Shown: positions 1-9,860, numbered from the stretch's first letter. The stretch: 64,000 nt of DNA from Symbiodinium natans (GCA_905221605.1 CAJNDS010002024.1:594763-658762); one strand, 5' to 3'. Numbers and translations: made by a program. Notes: generated by a model not told the origin, from the letters alone.

Positions 1-40
1 GAGCGGTGTCCTTTTGCCCTTTTTCCAAACCCCAAAACCT

Positions 41-205
41 AAACCTCAACCCTGAACCCTAAACCCTAACCCTAGACCCTAAGCCTTTCAAGCCTAAACC
101 CTAAACCCAGAACCCTGAACCCTAAACCCTAACCCTAAACCCTATAGACTCTGAAGCCTAAACCCTAAACCCGAAACCCTCAAACCCTAAACCCTAAAAC
201 CCTAA
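41..205 (-). repeat. degenerate telomeric repeat (CCCTAAA)n
   Basis: Imperfect CCCTAAA units (variants CCCTAACCC, CCTGAACCC) on the plus strand. They are less regular than the tracts further in, as expected for old interstitial telomeric DNA. Confidence 0.9.
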
Positions 206-279
206 GACCATCAGACCAACCCGCAACCACATCACAGAGGGAGGGGCGGGGAGGGCGGGGCCGGGAGCTTGGAGACTAG

Positions 280-1640
280 AATTGAGGATGTTGTTGGTTG
301 ACGGCGGCAAGCAAAGGCCCAAAGTCAGTACTGCAGCTGAGGACCTTCTTGGGTGACGGCGGGAAGCAAAGGCCCAGAGTGACGGCGGGAAGCAAAGGCC
401 CAGAGTCCGTGCTACAGCTGAAGATTTTGTTGGTTGACGGCGGGAACCAAGGCCCACAGCCCGTACTGCAGCTGAGGAGTTCGTTGAGTGACGCGGGAAG
501 CAAAAGCCGAGATGCCGTGCTACAGCTGAAGATGCTGTTGCTTGACGGCGGGAAGCAAAGGCCCAGAGTCCGTACTGCAGCTGAGGACTTTCTTGGGTGA
601 CGGCGGGAAGCAAAGGCTCAGAGTCCTTGCTACAGCTGAAAATGCCTTTGCTTGACGGCGGCAAGCAAAGGCCCAACCCCGTACTGCAGCTGAGGACTTC
701 TTTGGGTGAAGGCGGGAAGCAAAGGCCCAGAGTCCGTGCTACGGCTGAAGCTGCTGTTGTTTGACGGCGAGAAGCAAAGGCCCAAAGTCCATACTGCAGC
801 TGAGGACTTTCTTGGGTGACGGCGGGAAGCAAAGGCTCAGAGTCCGTGCTACAGCTGAAGATGCTACAGGTTGACGGCGGCCAGCAAAGGCCAAAAGTCC
901 GTACTGCAGCTGAGGACTTCTTTGGGTGAGGGCGGGAAGCAAAGGCCCAGAGTCCTTGCTACAGCTGAAGCTGCTGTTGTTTGACGGCGAGAAGCAAAGG
1001 CCCAAAGTCCATACTGCAGCTGAGGACTTTCTTGGGTGACGGCGGGAAGCAAAGGCTCAGAGTCCGTGCTACAGCTGAAGATGCTACAGGTTGACGGCGG
1101 CCAGCAAAGGCCCAAAGTCCGTACCGCAGCTGAGGACTTCTTTGGGTGAGGGCGGGAAGCAAAGGCCCAGAGTCCTTGCTACAGCTGAAGCTGCTGTTGT
1201 TTGACGGCGAGAAGCAAAGGCCCAAAGTCCATACTGCAGCTGAGGACTTTCTTGGGTGACGGCGGGAAGCAACGGCTCAGAGTCCGTGCTACAGCTGAAG
1301 ATGCTCTTGGCTGACGGCGGGAAGCAAAGGCCCACAGGCCGTACTGCAGCTGAAGACTTCTTTGGGTGACGGCGGGAAGCAAAGGCTCAGAGTCCGTGCT
1401 ACAGCTGAAGATGCTAGAGGTTCACGGCGGGAAGCAAAGGCCCACAGGCCGTACTGCAGCTGAAGACTTCTTTGGGTGAGGGCGGGAAGCAAAGGCTCAG
1501 AGTCCGTGCTACAGCTGAAGATGCTACAGGTTGACGGCGGCCAGCAAAGGCCCGCAGGCCGTACTGCAGCTGAGGACTTCTTTGCGTGACGGCGGGAAGC
1601 AAAGGCCCAGAGTCCGTGCTACAGCTGAAGATGCTGTTGC
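280..1640. repeat. 55-bp satellite with 110- and 220-bp higher-order units
   Basis: About 25 tandem monomers, each containing GGAAGCAAAGGCCCA and CAGCTGA. GCAAAGG recurs at 311, 366, 500, 555, 610, 665, 720 and so on, 55 bp apart. Two monomer types alternate (one with GTACTGCAGCTGAGGACTT, the other with GTGCTACAGCTGAAGATG), giving a 110-bp dimer. The variant TTGACGGCGA recurs at 761, 981 and 1201, giving a 220-bp unit. Since 55 is not a multiple of 3, the open frames in it are short and shift from copy to copy, so I do not call it coding. Confidence 0.93.
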
Positions 1641-1649
1641 AAGCTCAAG

Positions 1650-1803
1650 AAGTCCATCGGATTAAGATTGCTCAGCAGGGAAATCCATCGGATCAAGATT
1701 GCTCAGCAGGGAAATCCATCGGATCAAGATTGCTCAGCAGGGAAATCCATCGGATCAAGATTGCTCAGCAGGGAAATCCATCGGATCAAGGCTGCTCGAG
1801 CAA
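1650..1803. repeat. 31-bp tandem repeat, five copies
   Basis: AAATCCATCGGATCAAGATT starts at 1681, 1712, 1743 and 1774, with a variant first copy at 1650, exactly 31 bp apart. It follows directly on the 55-bp satellite. The middle copies are near identical, so the expansion looks recent. Confidence 0.93.
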
Positions 1804-1829
1804 AAATGAGCATCAGAACAATTTCTGAA

Positions 1830-2960
1830 TTTTCTACTTAGGGTAATTGGGGATTAGGGTGTCCTTTCAATGCCGACTAGAAGATATATCTTATGGAGAC
1901 CTCGTGCGCGTTTTTGTATCCCGGTGCCGCATGCCGGGGGGTGACCCAGGGCCTCACCAGGCCGGGCTCACCCGTTTTTTAACAAAACGACATTTTATAC
2001 GAATTATCGGCATTGAGTTGACAGGACAAATTTTTTATATCTAGTTACAGTAGAGCCCCCCCTGCCCAGGCCGAACTAGGATGAATGGTATAAATGAATT
2101 TACACGTGAGATGGCAAAACACAAGTACAACATGAGACAATGCTGGCCTGGGCTAGAGGGAACCCCAGGCCCAGGTGTGAGCCCCTAGTGGGACCCGACA
2201 CCCTTCCACGGGCCCCCCTTCTCAAAACGATATATAAAACTTAACCGGGGGTTTGGGCTCGGGAAAAATATGAGGGGCAATATCTAGACCTACAAGAATC
2301 AAATCATCGTGGAGCAAAAATGCACCCCACGGTACAGGGCTATATATGTGCCCTGCGGAGGGGCCGAAAAGGGCCCGTTTTTTATTGGCACAAGCAACAT
2401 GAGCATCGGCATCATGAGCATCAGCGTCATGAGCATCAGCATCACGAGCATCAGCATCATCGGCATCCTCACAACGGTACGTCCTGTACATGAAGGTGAA
2501 ATTAATTGGCAAGGCAAATGTTCGCATGGGCGAAAAACTGAAACTTGGAACGTGCCGGGACGAGCGAGAGATTGGAGATGGGCGAATCAACGCTGGTGGA
2601 TAGAGGGCGCGTGAACCAGGGCATGGCAAAGTTTACGGTGCGGGCTTCGGTGGCGGCATGGAAAGAGCTGCCCGAGATCCAGACGGATTGGACTTGGCTA
2701 CAGCTACCGACATACCCGAGGCAGAGAACTTGCGAGCTACAGACAGCGTGAGGTTTGGGTTTAGAACAGCGGAGGGGTCGCAATCAGGTGAATTCGTGAA
2801 CCATGCTCACCTCAAGCCTTTCAGTCCGAAATAGACCCCAAAAACCCCCCTCGATGCAATGAACGACCAACCACCCTTGCAAACTACCCCTAAGGATCCC
2901 GACAGGATTTTGGGGGGAAAGGTTAAACCCACAACCTTAAACCCTTAAAGGTAGCGGTCC
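1830..2960. other. non-telomeric region, no gene recognised; 15-bp repeat at 2399-2470
   Basis: One of the few stretches over 1 kb without telomeric arrays. It has several AT-rich segments, and at 2399-2470 about four and a half copies of a 15-bp unit resembling ATGAGCATCAGCATC. Open frames on both strands reach about 135 codons because the repeat lacks stops, but none resembles a known family. Confidence 0.6.
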
Positions 2961-3305
2961 AGCCTTCTCGTCAGCGCGGAGGTGGCCGCCACAGCGGCCG
3001 GGAGGATGGGGTTTAGGGTTGATGGGGTTCAGGGTTTAGGGTAAGGTTTAGGGTTGAGCCCAAAGTCTGACAACCAGGCCCTCAGCAAGAAAATGGAAAA
3101 GCCCTCTGGGCCCTTAAAGGGGCCCCACCTCTTAGAGGGGACCCGCGCTTGGACTTAAAGGGCTTAAGGGTATGCGGCGGTCGGGTTCTAGGTTTATGCT
3201 CGGTGCACTTTTCGATTTGTGTGGGTGTTCTTCTTGGTTTGTGCGTGTCATCCTTGCTGAGCTATTGCTGGAATCACTTTATATAGGGGTTTGGGTTTGA
3301 GCCGT

Positions 3306-3525
3306 TCAGGGTGGGATTGGCTACCTCTGTACACTTCTCTGCTTGCGCGTGTCATCCTTGCGCAGGGCTCTGATGCAAGGTTTTAGGGTCTTAGGGTTTG
3401 AGATATCTTAAGTTTTAAGGTTTGGGGTTGTTCAGGGTGGGATTGGTGACCTCGGTACACTTCTCGATTTGTGCGTCGGGGTATTGGCACACTTCTCGGC
3501 TTGTGCGTCATCCTTGCGCAGGGGC
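3306..3525. repeat. local direct repeats (GTTCAGGGTGGGATTGG ...)
   Basis: GTTCAGGGTGGGATTGG begins near 3306 and again near 3429. Each is followed by a TACACTTCTC motif and, a little later, CATCCTTGCGCAGGG; a third partial copy of the last motif lies near 3245. It is a dispersed repeat duplicated in place. Confidence 0.75.
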
Positions 3526-3749
3526 CTGTGTCACCTACGTCCATTCAACCATTCACCCCCCAGCTAAACCACAATCAGCTTTCAAAAACAACACACCAAC
3601 AGTTCCAGCCACAGGGTTGGGGGGCTTAGGTTACGGAGCGGTTGGGTTTAGGGCTAGGTGGGTGTGGGCCAAAGCATTGAGAGCGGCCTACACACTCACA
3701 TACAACAACCACAAAAATGCAGTACATACACTGAAACCACAGAAACCCA

Positions 3750-3771
3750 CAAAAAAAAAAAAAAAAAAAAA
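3750..3771 (+). repeat. poly(A) tract
   Basis: About 20 A residues on the plus strand in a stretch without telomeric repeats. It could be the tail of a retroposed transcript, but no recognisable coding region precedes it. Confidence 0.6.
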
Positions 3772-3874
3772 CACTAAAGGCCCAGTGAAACCCTATATCA
3801 TCCTTAGACAAAACAACAATTGTTTTAGGTGCTACACAAGCCCCCGGAGCCCCCCTTACAGCACAGCCCTGCTA

Positions 3875-4560
3875 AATCAGCAAGGACCTCTACGGGCCCA
3901 CGTGCCGAAGGCCCGAAAAGGACCGAGGCTACCCCGAACCCCGGCCTAAACCCTGACACCGCAAAACCCTACGACGGCCTTCAAGCAAATAAGGGCCTCT
4001 ACGGGCCCTAACGTGCCGAAGGCCCGAAAAGGGCCGAGGCTACCCCGAACCCCAACTTAAACCCTAACACCGCAAAACCCTACGAAGGCCTTCAAGCAAA
4101 TAAGGGCCTCTACGGGCCGAAGGCCCGAAAAGGGCCGAGGCTACCCCGAACCCGAGCTTAAACCCTAGCGATTGAAAGACTCATTGGCGAAAAACTCATT
4201 AATAGTAAATGAATAAAGCCTCTACGGCCCCTGACACGCCGAAGGTCCGAACAAGGCCCCGAGAGACCCCAAGAGCCACCACCAAAATACTTCAAAAGAC
4301 TTCAAAAGGCTTCAAAAGGCCCCCTAAAAGAAGGGGGACCCCAGGATGCCCGTACCCGCAATGAAAAATGCGAATTTTTGGTAGTGAAATCGATGCTTAA
4401 TTGAGGCCCTTAAAGAAGGGGAATCCAGGAGCAGACACAAAGGGTTTCCCTGACCTTCAAATAAATAAGGGCCTCTACGCGCCCTGACACGCCGAAGGCC
4501 CGAAAAGGGCCGAGGCTACCCCCAACCCCAGCTTAAACCCTAACAGCGCAACTTTAAAAA
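3875..4560. repeat. 110-bp repeat family with GGCCTCTACGGGCCC and GCCGAAGGCCCGAAAAGG
   Basis: Five related copies start near 3880, 3990, 4103, 4208 (partial) and 4462. Each holds CCTCTACGGGCCC, a CCGAAGGCCCGAAAA block, GAGGCTACCCC and a short telomere-like AAACCCTAACA end. The first three are tandem and joined by CCTTCAAGCAAATAAGGG. The unit has absorbed telomere-like sequence, so telomeric DNA and this repeat have been copied together. Confidence 0.85.
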
Positions 4561-4649
4561 CATCAAAGCAAGCATCAGAGCACAAGAAAGGAAATTCCAT
4601 AAACCCTAAACCCTAATAGAGTATGGTTTGGGTGGCCGGGGTGGGTTGA

Positions 4650-4770
4650 CGGGCAACGCGAGCGCGCGGCCCGGGGTGTTTCACACCCGAGCGCGCGCCC
4701 TCCCCTGACACACCCTAAACCCTAAACCCTAAACCCTAAACCCTAAACCCTAAACCCTAAACCCTGGACC
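4650..4770. repeat. GC-rich inverted repeat and (CCCTAAA)n tract
   Basis: GAGCGCGCGG, then GGGTGTTTCACACCC (a 6-bp stem around TTC), then GAGCGCGCGC form a local inverted structure at about 4650-4702. A canonical tract of about nine CCCTAAA units follows, to 4767. Another canonical tract lies at 4936-4980. Confidence 0.75.
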
Positions 4771-5010
4771 CTGGACCCTGAAACCCAGCCCTGAAGCTCG
4801 AAGAGCCCTGAGAAACCCCAAAGCCCCAAACACTGTGTAAAGGGAGGGGAGACTTCGGATCCCCTATTTAAACAACCCTACAAAGCGTTTAATTATATGC
4901 CCCCGAAGGCCTGAAGCCTATAGCCTGAAGCCTCACCCCTAAACCCTAAACCCTAAACCCTAAACCCTAAACCCTAAGCCCTAAGCCATAAACCCTAACC
5001 TAGAAAGCCT

Positions 5011-5076
5011 TCAGCCCAGGAGGCCTAGCTCGCGCTGCTTCTCATCGATCCACTGCATGGCGGCTGCCTGCTTGAC
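5011..5076 (-). CDS. possible last exon, unidentified gene
   Basis: After AG (5078-5077) a frame of 21 codons runs to TGA at 5011-5013. It includes AAAMQWIDEKQRELGLLG, an ordinary amphipathic C-terminus in composition, and the acceptor is followed by G (AG|GTC) as in the SMC2 gene of this window. I do not recognise it. It could be the 3' end of the minus-strand exon series that runs down from 18 kb, but the join is inference. Confidence 0.4.
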   Translation of the reverse strand, partial: VKQAAAMQWIDEKQRELGLLG

Positions 5077-5785
5077 CTTCGTGCCCCGAAGAGGGTCTCT
5101 CTCTGTTTAGGGTTTAGGTTTAGGGTTTGGGGTTTGGGGCTTCGGGCTTCGGGTTTAGGGTTTAGGGTGAAGGGTTTGGGGTTTAGGGTTAAGGGCTAAG
5201 GGTTTGGGGGTTTATGGTTTTTGGGTAAGGTTTAGGGTTTAGAGTTTTTGTTCAGGGTTAAGCCCGCAACCCTTAGCATTCAGGGTTTAGGCAGGGTTTA
5301 GGGTTCAGGTCTAGCTTTGGAAACAGAGAGAATCTCTACTTTGGAGAGTAGACCCTATACGTTTTCGGTACAAGTAGACCCAGAACCCAAAAAAAGTATT
5401 AAAGTATAGTCCTCCAAAACCTTTAAGCCTACACCCCAAACCCCACACCCTAACCCTAGTAAGGTACCCCGAATTTCGGAAACCCCCAGGTTGGAATTGC
5501 CCCTACACCCCAAGCCCCATCGAAGCACAGCACCTACGAAACCCTTGAAAAAGGAGTTCGCCTTTTTTTTATGTGAGGGGTCCTACTAAGTGCTAAGAGT
5601 TGGGGAAGTATTCCTTATTGAACGAACACAGGTGTTTATATTGAGGATTCTACTATGGGGTGGGAATATGCTATCCTGTGATCAGGCCCCCCCAAACCCT
5701 AAACTCCCTAAACCTTAAAATTCAACCAGAAGAAACGCTGTGTAGATGCAAAGGTAGTTCCCTGTACTTTCTTGAAACATAGAGC

Positions 5786-5850
5786 GATCTTGATGAGCAC
5801 CCCAGTGAGGCCGAAGCCTGCCTTGGCTGCGTAGTCGACACCCAAAACAA
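5786..5850 (-). CDS. possible internal exon, membrane-like segment
   Basis: Minus-strand frame containing VLGVDYAAKAGFGLTGVLIK, bounded by AG upstream and GC (a dinoflagellate-type donor) downstream. The D-x-x-A-K-x-x-F-G spacing is reminiscent of helix G of type I rhodopsins, where the lysine binds retinal. A single short exon cannot establish that, and I saw no helix F or C partner nearby. Treat it as a hydrophobic unidentified exon. Confidence 0.35.
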
Positions 5851-5854
5851 CTTG

Positions 5855-6230
5855 TCACCAGCCACCAAGGTTCAGTGTAAAAGGGGAGCCTGAATCACTA
5901 GAATAAAGGGTTTTGGGGGTTCTTATAGTATACTTGCAAAGGGACCATAAGGGAAGATTATTAGTAATCATTCCGCGCCCTATCTTAGACAGCCCAAGTG
6001 CGCACCTCCCAGGGAAGGGCCCAGAGAAGAGGCAGGACCGCGCTAGTACGATTAGCACCTCCCTGGTCTGTGAAGCTTGTGAGAGGAACAGCAGAGGGAG
6101 ACTGCCGGCTCGAACACGGCTGTGCTCAAGTTCCACTGGCTGACGTGGAACGCTGAAGAAGTTGCTGCCTTGATCGTGAAGGAGACGAACCACGAAGCAC
6201 CACGGCAATGAAAGCCAATCCTTGAGGTTC
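5855..6230 (-). other. unique island with overlapping open frames
   Basis: About 370 bp without telomeric repeat. Two minus-strand frames are open (one over about 115 codons, one over about 70) and one plus-strand frame is open as well. None resembles a known domain, so no single frame can be chosen. Confidence 0.4.
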
Positions 6231-6293
6231 CGAGCCGTGCAGCCAAGCCAAGAACACTAAACTCAATCCCCAAAAAACCCAAGCCGAAAACCC

Positions 6294-6522
6294 CAAACCC
6301 CCAAACCCCCAAACCCCCAAACCCCCAAACCCCCAAACCCCTAAACCCCTAAACCCCTAAACCCCTAAACCCCTAAACCCCTAAACCCCTAAACCCCTAA
6401 CCCCCTAACCCCCTAAACCCCTAAACCCCTAAACCCCTAAACCCCTAAACCCCTAAACCCCTAAACCCCTAAACCCCTAAACCCCTAAACCCTAAACCCT
6501 AAACCCTAAACCCTAAACCCTA
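6294..6522 (-). repeat. (CCCCTAAA)n octamer tract grading into (CCCTAAA)n
   Basis: Starts as CCCCCAAA units, becomes about 20 CCCCTAAA octamers, and ends as five or six canonical CCCTAAA heptamers. Variant blocks are locally homogeneous rather than mixed. Confidence 0.95.
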
Positions 6523-6596
6523 AGGCGCCTGGGCCTGGCTCCCTTGCCCGGCGGTCTGCAGCTCACCTCGATTCTGTTTTCGTTCCGGGCTTCGGG

Positions 6597-6871
6597 GTTT
6601 AGGGTTTAGGGTTTAGGGTTTAGGGTTTAGGGTGTAGGGTTTAGGGTTTAGGGTGTAGGGTTTAGGGTTTAGGGTTTAGGGCTTAGGGTGTAGGGTTTAG
6701 GGTTTAGGGTTTGGGGCCTGGGGTTTAACGTTCAGGATTTGGGGGTTTAAGCCCGAATCAGGATTCAGGGTTTAGGGCTTGGGGTTTAGCGTTTAGCGTT
6801 TAGCGTTTAGGGTTTAGGGTTTAGGGTTTAGGGTTTAGGGTTTAGGGTTCCCTAAACCCTAAACCCTACCA
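6597..6871. repeat. telomeric tract ending in a head-to-head junction
   Basis: TTTAGGG units, with a few TGTAGGG and TTTAGCG variants, run to about 6848. They then flip through TTTAGGGTTCCCTAAA into CCCTAAA units. G-strand followed by C-strand on the same strand is the signature left by end-to-end joining of telomeric DNA. Confidence 0.93.
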
Positions 6872-6892
6872 TAAGAAGCCCCGCTGCTGAGC

Positions 6893-6962
6893 ATCTGCCG
6901 CGCTTGCGCCGAAGACCGCTCCGAGCGCTGCCTGTGCGGCTGAGGGTGGCTGCTCTTTTTTT
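6893..6962 (-). CDS. candidate exon, Ala-rich, unidentified
   Basis: Minus-strand frame with AQAALGAVFGASAADAQQ in a GC-rich island between telomeric tracts. No family recognised. Confidence 0.33.
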
Positions 6963-6987
6963 GGGGGCCCTAGGCCCTATAGGCCCT

Positions 6988-7200
6988 GTAGGGTTTAGGG
7001 TTTAGGGTTTAGGGTTTAGGGTTTAGGGTTTAGGGTTTAGGGTTTAGGGTTTAGGGTTTAGGGTTTAGGGTTTAGGGTTTAGGGTTTAGGGTTTTAGGGT
7101 TTTAGGGTACCCTAAACCCTAAACCCTAAACTCTAAACCCTAAACCCTAAACCCTGAAAGGGTTTAGGGTTTAGGGTTTAGGGTTTAGGGTTTTTTGGGT
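6988..7200. repeat. telomeric tract with two orientation switches
   Basis: About 16 TTTAGGG units, then TTTTAGGGTACCCTAAA (head-to-head at about 7108), about six CCCTAAA units, then CCCTGAAAGGGTTTAGGG (tail-to-tail at about 7160) and TTTAGGG again. Confidence 0.93.
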
Positions 7201-7257
7201 TATGAGCCCTAAACCCGAAACCGTCGATTTTGAATTTAGGGATTAGGGTTTCCTGTG

Positions 7258-7328
7258 CTTGTGGGTGAGCCGGCGGAACTGGCAACATGCTCCTGGAGTG
7301 CCTCGACCTGCTTGGAGAGCTCGTTTCT
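7258..7328 (-). CDS. candidate exon, coiled-coil-like, unidentified
   Basis: Minus-strand frame reading NELSKQVEALQEHVASSAGS. The composition is that of a short helical segment. It lies 5' of the 6.9-kb candidate on the same strand. Confidence 0.38.
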
Positions 7329-7946
7329 GAAGATTTGGGGTTTGCGGTTTAGGGTTTCGGGTTTAGGGTTTCGGGTTTTAAGGGTTGTGTAGGGCTTAGG
7401 GTTGAAGAGCATTCGGGTCTCAAAGGGCTTTACAGGGATGGGCCGGGCTTTTTGTGTTTAAGTCGCAAAGATCCCTGTCGAAAACCCCCTCCAACCCCCG
7501 CCAAAAAACCCTCAAGCCCCTAAACCCTGAACCCTCAGTAGGTTACAGCCAAAACGCTAACCTGCAAAACTCTTCAAAATGCCCTCAACCTGAGCCCGGC
7601 ACCCCAAAGTTCTAAGCCCCAGGTCATTTGGGTGATTGCTTCAAGGTCTGTGTAGGGTTTAGGGTCTAGGGTTTAGGGTTCAGGGTTTCGGGTTCAGGGG
7701 TGCTTGCCGCAGGCTCTTCAGAAATTTACTGACTTCGCTGAGCATTACGGACTTCGGTCCTACGTAGGCCCACCCATGAGGGGCGGAGGGTTCTTTACCT
7801 TGAAATCCTAGGGTCCTAGACCCCTCATCCCTAAACCGGCCCTAAACCCTAAACCCTGAACCCTAAACCCTGAACCCTAAACCCTGAACCCTGAACCCCG
7901 TCTGGCTCCCACAACACTAACTTCCTAGGGGCGAGACGCCTCAGGC

Positions 7947-7979
7947 CACAGCGGACTCGTCCAGCCAACGCACGCACTC
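7947..7979 (-). CDS. candidate small exon, unidentified
   Basis: After AAG the frame reads ECVRWLDESAV, then GCC (GC donor) follows. The boundaries fit the AG|G acceptor and GC donor rule seen in SMC2. A neighbouring candidate (about 7702-7756) reads SVMLSEVSKFLKS on the same strand, but the plus strand is open there too. Confidence 0.33.
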
Positions 7980-8104
7980 CTTCGGGTTTAGAGTCTAGGG
8001 TTTAAGGTTTAGGGCTTGTGAATATGGCGGTTGGGGGAGGGTTCCGAGAATGGGGCTCCCTTAGTCTTGGGGGGGGGGGGGGGGGTGGTGGCCTTCCTCT
8101 GAAA

Positions 8105-8134
8105 CGATTCCTAAATGCCCTTACTTAGGAATCG
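8105..8134. repeat. 10-bp perfect hairpin
   Basis: CGATTCCTAA at 8105-8114 and TTAGGAATCG at 8125-8134, separated by 10 bp, just after a poly(G) run near 8061-8078. Perhaps a remnant of a small inverted-repeat element. Confidence 0.8.
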
Positions 8135-8532
8135 ACGGCAGAACAAGCCAGTTCCATTCTCAAGATAGCTGTAAAACACACTGCCCAAATACCACTCTGC
8201 TAAACTAGGCCCCTCCTTGGTACGGGTGAGCAAAAAGCTTAAGCCCTAAACTAACCCAAAATACCCCAAACCCTAAACCCTAACCCTAAACCCAAAATAA
8301 CCCTTAGGTAGGTTTCCCTTTTAAGGGTGCTCTTTATCCAAAAGGCCCCTTCCCTTCAAGGACCTTTAGAACAACCCCCCATGCTTTATCTGATTCCTCA
8401 GTAGGATCCTAAACCCTAAACCCCAAACCCTAAACCCTTAGCCCCTCTTCGTGAAAGCATTGCAGAGGCCCACCCCTGGGAAACTTCAGCAGGCCCTTGA
8501 AACCCCAAAGCCTGAACTCCCTCAGGCTCCTA

Positions 8533-8745
8533 AACGCGGGTTAGGGTTTAGGGTTTAGGGTTTAGGGCTTAGGGTTTAGGGTTTCGGGTTTAGGGTTTTA
8601 GGGTTTTAGGGTTTTAGGGTTTTAGGGTTTAGGGTTTAGGGTTTAGGGTTTAGGGTTTAGGGTTTAGGGTTTAGGGTTTAGGGTTTAGGGTTTAGGGCTT
8701 AGGGCTTAGGGCTTAGGGCTTAGGGGTTAGGGTTTAAGGCTTAGG
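8533..8745 (+). repeat. (TTTAGGG)n tract with variants
   Basis: Canonical units, a block of TTTTAGGG, canonical again, then a block of CTTAGGG. Each variant is clustered. Confidence 0.93.
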
Positions 8746-8950
8746 GTTTCGGGTCTAACCCCTAAACTCCCCTAAATCCGGCCGAACCCCTGAACTTCGT
8801 CGCGGTGCTATTTCCGCATGGCGCGTTGAGGAATCCCCTAAACCCTACACCCTAAAACCTAAACCCTGAACCCTTAGATCATTCGGCTTGAAGGCTTCGT
8901 GGCGAACATGCTTCGCTGTTGGGTTTAGGCTTTAGGGCTTCGGGTTTAGT

Positions 8951-9093
8951 GCAAACACTCCCCTAAACCCTAAACCCTAAACCCTAAACCCTAAACCCTA
9001 AACCCTAAACCCTAAACCCTAAACCCTAAACCCTAAACCCTAAACCCTAAACCCTAAACCCTAAACCCTAAACCCTAAACCCTAAACCCTAAC
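8951..9093 (-). repeat. (CCCTAAA)20 perfect tract
   Basis: About 20 perfect heptamers. The uniformity implies recent addition or homogenisation. Confidence 0.96.
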
Positions 9094-9095
9094 CA

Positions 9096-9146
9096 TGTGC
9101 GGAAAAGGCTCTGGCATCATTGGGCAAGTCGCTGCTGCTCAGAACC
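9096..9146 (-). CDS. candidate exon, unidentified
   Basis: After GCAG the frame reads VLSSSDLPNDARAFSAH. The acceptor is AG|G. It starts immediately beside the perfect telomeric tract. Confidence 0.36.
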
Positions 9147-9225
9147 TGCTTTGTGGGACTGTCTAGGGAATACGACCCTAAGGTCTGGGGGTGAAGGCGC
9201 CTAGGGTCGGGTTCAGCGTTTAGGG

Positions 9226-9337
9226 TTTAGGGTTTGGGGTTTGCGGTTTAGGGTTTAGGGTTTAGGGTTTAGGGTTTAGGGTTTAGGGTTTAGGGTTTAG
9301 GGTTTAGGGTTTAGGGTTTAGGGTTTAGGGTTTAGGG
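9226..9337 (+). repeat. (TTTAGGG)n tract
   Basis: About 15 near-perfect heptamers. Confidence 0.95.
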
Positions 9338-9500
9338 ATCCTGGCCCCCATACCCCGAACCCAAAGCCCTGAACCTTTTTGGTTGGGTGACAGATTGCCC
9401 AAAGCTATCCTAAAGATACAAGGAACCGCGGACCTCGAAGCAGACCTTTGCGAGGTTGTTCAGCCCCCTTTGAAGCAAGCATCTGCTTTTCTTTCTTTGG

Positions 9501-9522
9501 GGGGGGGGGGGGGGGGGGGGAG
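9501..9522 (+). repeat. poly(G) tract
   Basis: About 22 G residues. Similar G or C runs lie near 8061, 11246, 27774, 43575, 46397, 51021, 52554, 52656 and 55211. Confidence 0.9.
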
Positions 9523-9629
9523 GCACCCTAACCCCCAAACCCTAAGCCCTGAGCCCAAAAGCCCTACACCCTAAACCCTAGCTCAATAAACATAAAAGGT
9601 AGAACTGCATCATAACCCCGAAGCCCTAA

Positions 9630-9801
9630 ACCCTCGAGTTGCTACAAGTAGCCCTAAACCCTCAATCCTAAACCCTAAACCCTAAACCCTAAATAAACCC
9701 TAAACCCTAAACCCTAAACAATAAACCCCGAACCCTAAACCCTAAACCCTAAACCCTAAACCCTAAACCCTAAACCCTAGCCTGAACCCTCGAGTTGCTA
9801 C
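9630..9801. repeat. telomeric tract flanked by a 16-bp direct repeat
   Basis: ACCCTCGAGTTGCTAC occurs at 9630-9645 and again at 9786-9801. Between them is CCCTAAA repeat with a few variants. This is what insertion of telomeric DNA with duplication of the target would leave. Confidence 0.85.
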
Positions 9802-9814
9802 CATTACCCAGGGC

Positions 9815-9860
9815 CTGGTTAAAGGTCGCGTCGGCGGATGCGGCGTCGGTCCACTCCAGC
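9815..9860 (-). CDS. candidate exon, unidentified
   Basis: After AAG|G the frame reads LEWTDAASADATFNQ and is followed by GCCC (GC donor). Its composition is protein-like and its boundaries fit. Confidence 0.42.

Noticed and set aside
1-205. Left edge as a true chromosome end
   Set aside because: The repeat is degenerate, in C-strand orientation but mixed with other sequence, and similar tracts fill the whole window.
194-1602. Overlapping minus-strand frames rich in CFPPSP and LPAVTQ repeats
   Set aside because: They come from the 55-bp satellite, whose period is not a multiple of 3; frames shift every copy and the DNA is repetitive rather than coding.
3422-3949. 175-codon plus-strand frame
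   Set aside because: Crosses a poly(A) tract and repeat units of two families; low-complexity Lys run and no domain.
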